NCBI GenBank assembly: GCA_902599445.1
Contig: CACKFK010000002.1
Location: 1-64,000, forward strand
DNA length: 64,000 bases
Direction: 5' to 3'
Source of the DNA: an uncultured Alphaproteobacteria bacterium
Lineage (GTDB): Bacteria > Pseudomonadota > Alphaproteobacteria > Rhodobacterales > Rhodobacteraceae
Below the pieces are notes generated by a model, which did not search any database, was not told the origin of the DNA, and was given only the letters and a program-made list of their open reading frames with translations. How positions within the stretch are numbered: position 1 is the stretch's first letter; each line of letters starts with the position of its first letter. Shown piece after piece: positions 62,507-64,000 of this stretch. Position numbers and translations under genes: made by a program.

Positions 62507-63832
62507 TTGGATAAGGACGCACCTGACATTACTAATCGAAGAATTAACCAAATAGCTGTTCCGATGATATTGTCTAATATTACGGTACCACTACTCGGAT
62601 TTATTGATACCGCAGTTATAGGGCAGCTAGGTCAGGCAGAGCTTATAGCAGCTCTTGGTTTAGGGGCGATCTTAATTAGTACATTATATTGGCTATGTGG
62701 GTTTCTTAGAATGGGGACTACTGGCCTTACTGCTCAAGCTAAAGGAGCAGAGGATTCCATAGAGATATTTCAGATTTTAATAAGAGGGTTGGGGCTTGGT
62801 GTGCTCTTAGGTTGTTTCATCCTATTGATTTCTTTCCCAGTTTTTCATGCCTTTTTTATCATTTCCCCTGCAGAATCGTCCGTAGAAGCAATTGCTCTTG
62901 CTTACGTAGAGATAAGGATTTTGTCTGCTCCATTTGCAATAGCTAACATTACAATAATTGGTTGGCTAATAGCTATGGAAAAAACGGTGAGGGTATTTTT
63001 TATCCAACTTATTGTAAATGTTATAAATCTGAGCCTGAACTTATTTTTAGTCTTGATCTTAGATTACGGTGTAGAAGGCATAGCATACGCGACATTAATA
63101 GCTGAAGTATTTGGGTTTTTTCTCTCCTTGACCATGTGTAAAGGGGTCTTAAAAGCAGAGGGATATTTTATAATTCAGAAAATATTTGATTGGAATAAAT
63201 GGGTAAATTTGTTCTCTCTAAACTTTAATATTTTTTTGAGATCATTACTTTTAGAGGTAGTATTCTTAAGCTTTTTCTTTTGGGGAGCAAGTTTTGGAAC
63301 GGTGGTTCTGGCAGCTAACCAGATTCTAATACAGTTTTTACACATCTTTGCCTATGGTTTAGACGGATTCGCATTTTCAGCAGAAGTTCTCGTAGGCACA
63401 TCTTATGGACGGAAGAATTTAACTGACTTAAGAAAGTCCCTTATACTTTGTACTAAGTGGGCAGGGTTCTCGGCACTTGGTCTGTCGGTGATTTTTTTCT
63501 TTTCAGGTTCATTCTTTGTCCAATTCATGACTACTTCCAGTGAGGTTGTTGCAACGGCTCAGAATTATCTTTTCTGGATTACATTAGCACCCCTTTGTAG
63601 CTTTCTAGCATATATTCTGGATGGGGTTTTTTTTGGCTCCACCCATACGATGGAAATGCGTAAGGCAATGATAATAGCTACGTTATTTTACTTCTTCACA
63701 GCCGTGATCCTGACTGAAGTTTACCAAAACCATGGTTTGTGGTTGTCATTGACTCTTTTTTCGTTGATTAGAGCCCTAACTTTACTTTATTATTATCCAA
63801 AGATTGAGCGATCAGTTTCTTCCATCAGATAA
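62507..63832 (+). CDS. MATE-family efflux transporter (DinF-like)
   Basis: A 441-residue exporter starting at TTG 62507, 5 nt after AGGGAG. About 12 membrane helices are visible. The N-terminal 'NQIAVPMILSNITVPLLGFI' followed by 'DTAVIGQLG' is typical of the DinF branch of MATE exporters, which expel drugs or metabolites using H+ or Na+ gradients. The rare start codon, the masked ribosome site and the palindromic operator suggest tight control. Its 3' end overlaps the convergent pyrD gene by 40 nt. Confidence 0.88.
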   Translation: MDKDAPDITNRRINQIAVPMILSNITVPLLGFIDTAVIGQLGQAELIAALGLGAILISTLYWLCGFLRMGTTGLTAQAKGAEDSIEIFQILIRGLGLGVLLGCFILLISFPVFHAFFIISPAESSVEAIALAYVEIRILSAPFAIANITIIGWLIAMEKTVRVFFIQLIVNVINLSLNLFLVLILDYGVEGIAYATLIAEVFGFFLSLTMCKGVLKAEGYFIIQKIFDWNKWVNLFSLNFNIFLRSLLLEVVFLSFFFWGASFGTVVLAANQILIQFLHIFAYGLDGFAFSAEVLVGTSYGRKNLTDLRKSLILCTKWAGFSALGLSVIFFFSGSFFVQFMTTSSEVVATAQNYLFWITLAPLCSFLAYILDGVFFGSTHTMEMRKAMIIATLFYFFTAVILTEVYQNHGLWLSLTLFSLIRALTLLYYYPKIERSVSSIR

Positions 63833-64000
63833 GTAAGATTTTTTGAACCTACTGCTTCAGAAATATTTTCATAGCCATCTTCTTCAAGAAGGTATTTAAG
63901 TTCTGTTATGATCTTTTTGACAACAGTTGGCCCTTGGTATGTTAATGCAGTGTAAAGTTGAACCACACTTGCCCCCAGGCATATTTTCTTGTACGCGTCT
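63793..64000 (-). CDS. pyrD: Dihydroorotate dehydrogenase, C-terminal end (partial)
   Basis: The last 68 codons of a minus-strand gene that continues beyond the right edge. 'DAYKKICLGASVVQLYTALT' and 'YQGPTVVKKIITELKYLLEE' match the C-terminal end of class 2 PyrD, including the FMN phosphate-binding GASVVQLYT stretch. It oxidises dihydroorotate to orotate in pyrimidine synthesis. The stop at 63793 lies inside the MATE gene. Confidence 0.85.
   Translation of the reverse strand, partial: DAYKKICLGASVVQLYTALTYQGPTVVKKIITELKYLLEEDGYENISEAVGSKNLTYLMEETDRSIFG

Noticed and set aside
1-64000. CRISPR arrays, rRNA genes, insertion sequences, B12 riboswitch
   Set aside because: No regularly spaced repeats, rRNA segments, transposase genes or recognisable cobalamin riboswitch was seen by reading; a covariance-model search would be needed to exclude a riboswitch firmly.

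Overview
The window looks like chromosome from an AT-rich alphaproteobacterium, probably marine and uncultured. Clade markers are the hom-glpX-recJ order preceded by an alaC-like aminotransferase and glyA, the AI-2E-type permease-hdaA-ppk-ppx order, a short (~444 aa) prolyl-tRNA synthetase followed by lolC-lolD, and a DUF1289 protein. No rRNA, CRISPR array or intact transposase was seen. One tRNA gene, tRNA-Glu(TTC), is present.

Layout. 1-9.7 kb is a polyamine region: the 3' end of a Rieske oxygenase, a spermidine/putrescine-type ABC importer, a class III aminotransferase, an agmatinase-family enzyme, a gamma-glutamylputrescine-synthetase-like protein and a FAD amine oxidase. 9.8-14.2 kb holds gap, small genes, dps, ppk2 and an SDR gene. 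14.4-26.0 kb is one minus-strand run of 14 tightly packed genes. In transcription order it encodes a second polyamine-type ABC importer, an SDR, an APH-fold kinase, a class III PLP enzyme, a CoA-acylating aldehyde dehydrogenase, and a bacterial microcompartment (BMC) shell (two tandem-domain BMC-T, one BMC-H, one BMC-P, one PduM-like protein), then a cysteine hydrolase. A divergent AraC-type regulator and a B12-dependent diol dehydratase (large and medium subunits fused, plus a separate small subunit) follow at 26.3-30.1 kb. 30.2-33.6 kb is accessory metabolism. 33.8-36.75 kb is a tRNA-Glu integration hotspot with three decaying integrase tails and a duplicated att core. 36.8-53.7 kb is housekeeping. 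53.7-62.1 kb is a fatty-acid beta-oxidation cluster under a MerR regulator. 62.4-64 kb has a MATE exporter with an unusual leader, then the end of pyrD.

How it may work together. The kinase, phospholyase-type PLP enzyme, aldehyde dehydrogenase and SDR match the enzyme set of the RMM microcompartments of Rhodococcus and Mycobacterium. There an amino alcohol such as 1-amino-2-propanol is phosphorylated and cleaved to an aldehyde, which is oxidised to acyl-CoA inside the shell. Here that set is joined to its own ABC importer, a PduM-like protein, two BMC-T proteins and a cysteine hydrolase. Next to it is a diol dehydratase that would make the same aldehyde (propanal from 1,2-propanediol) but lacks recognisable shell-targeting extensions. 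No phosphotransacylase, alcohol dehydrogenase of the PduQ type, or dehydratase reactivase is visible in the window. This composite locus is the most interesting system here.
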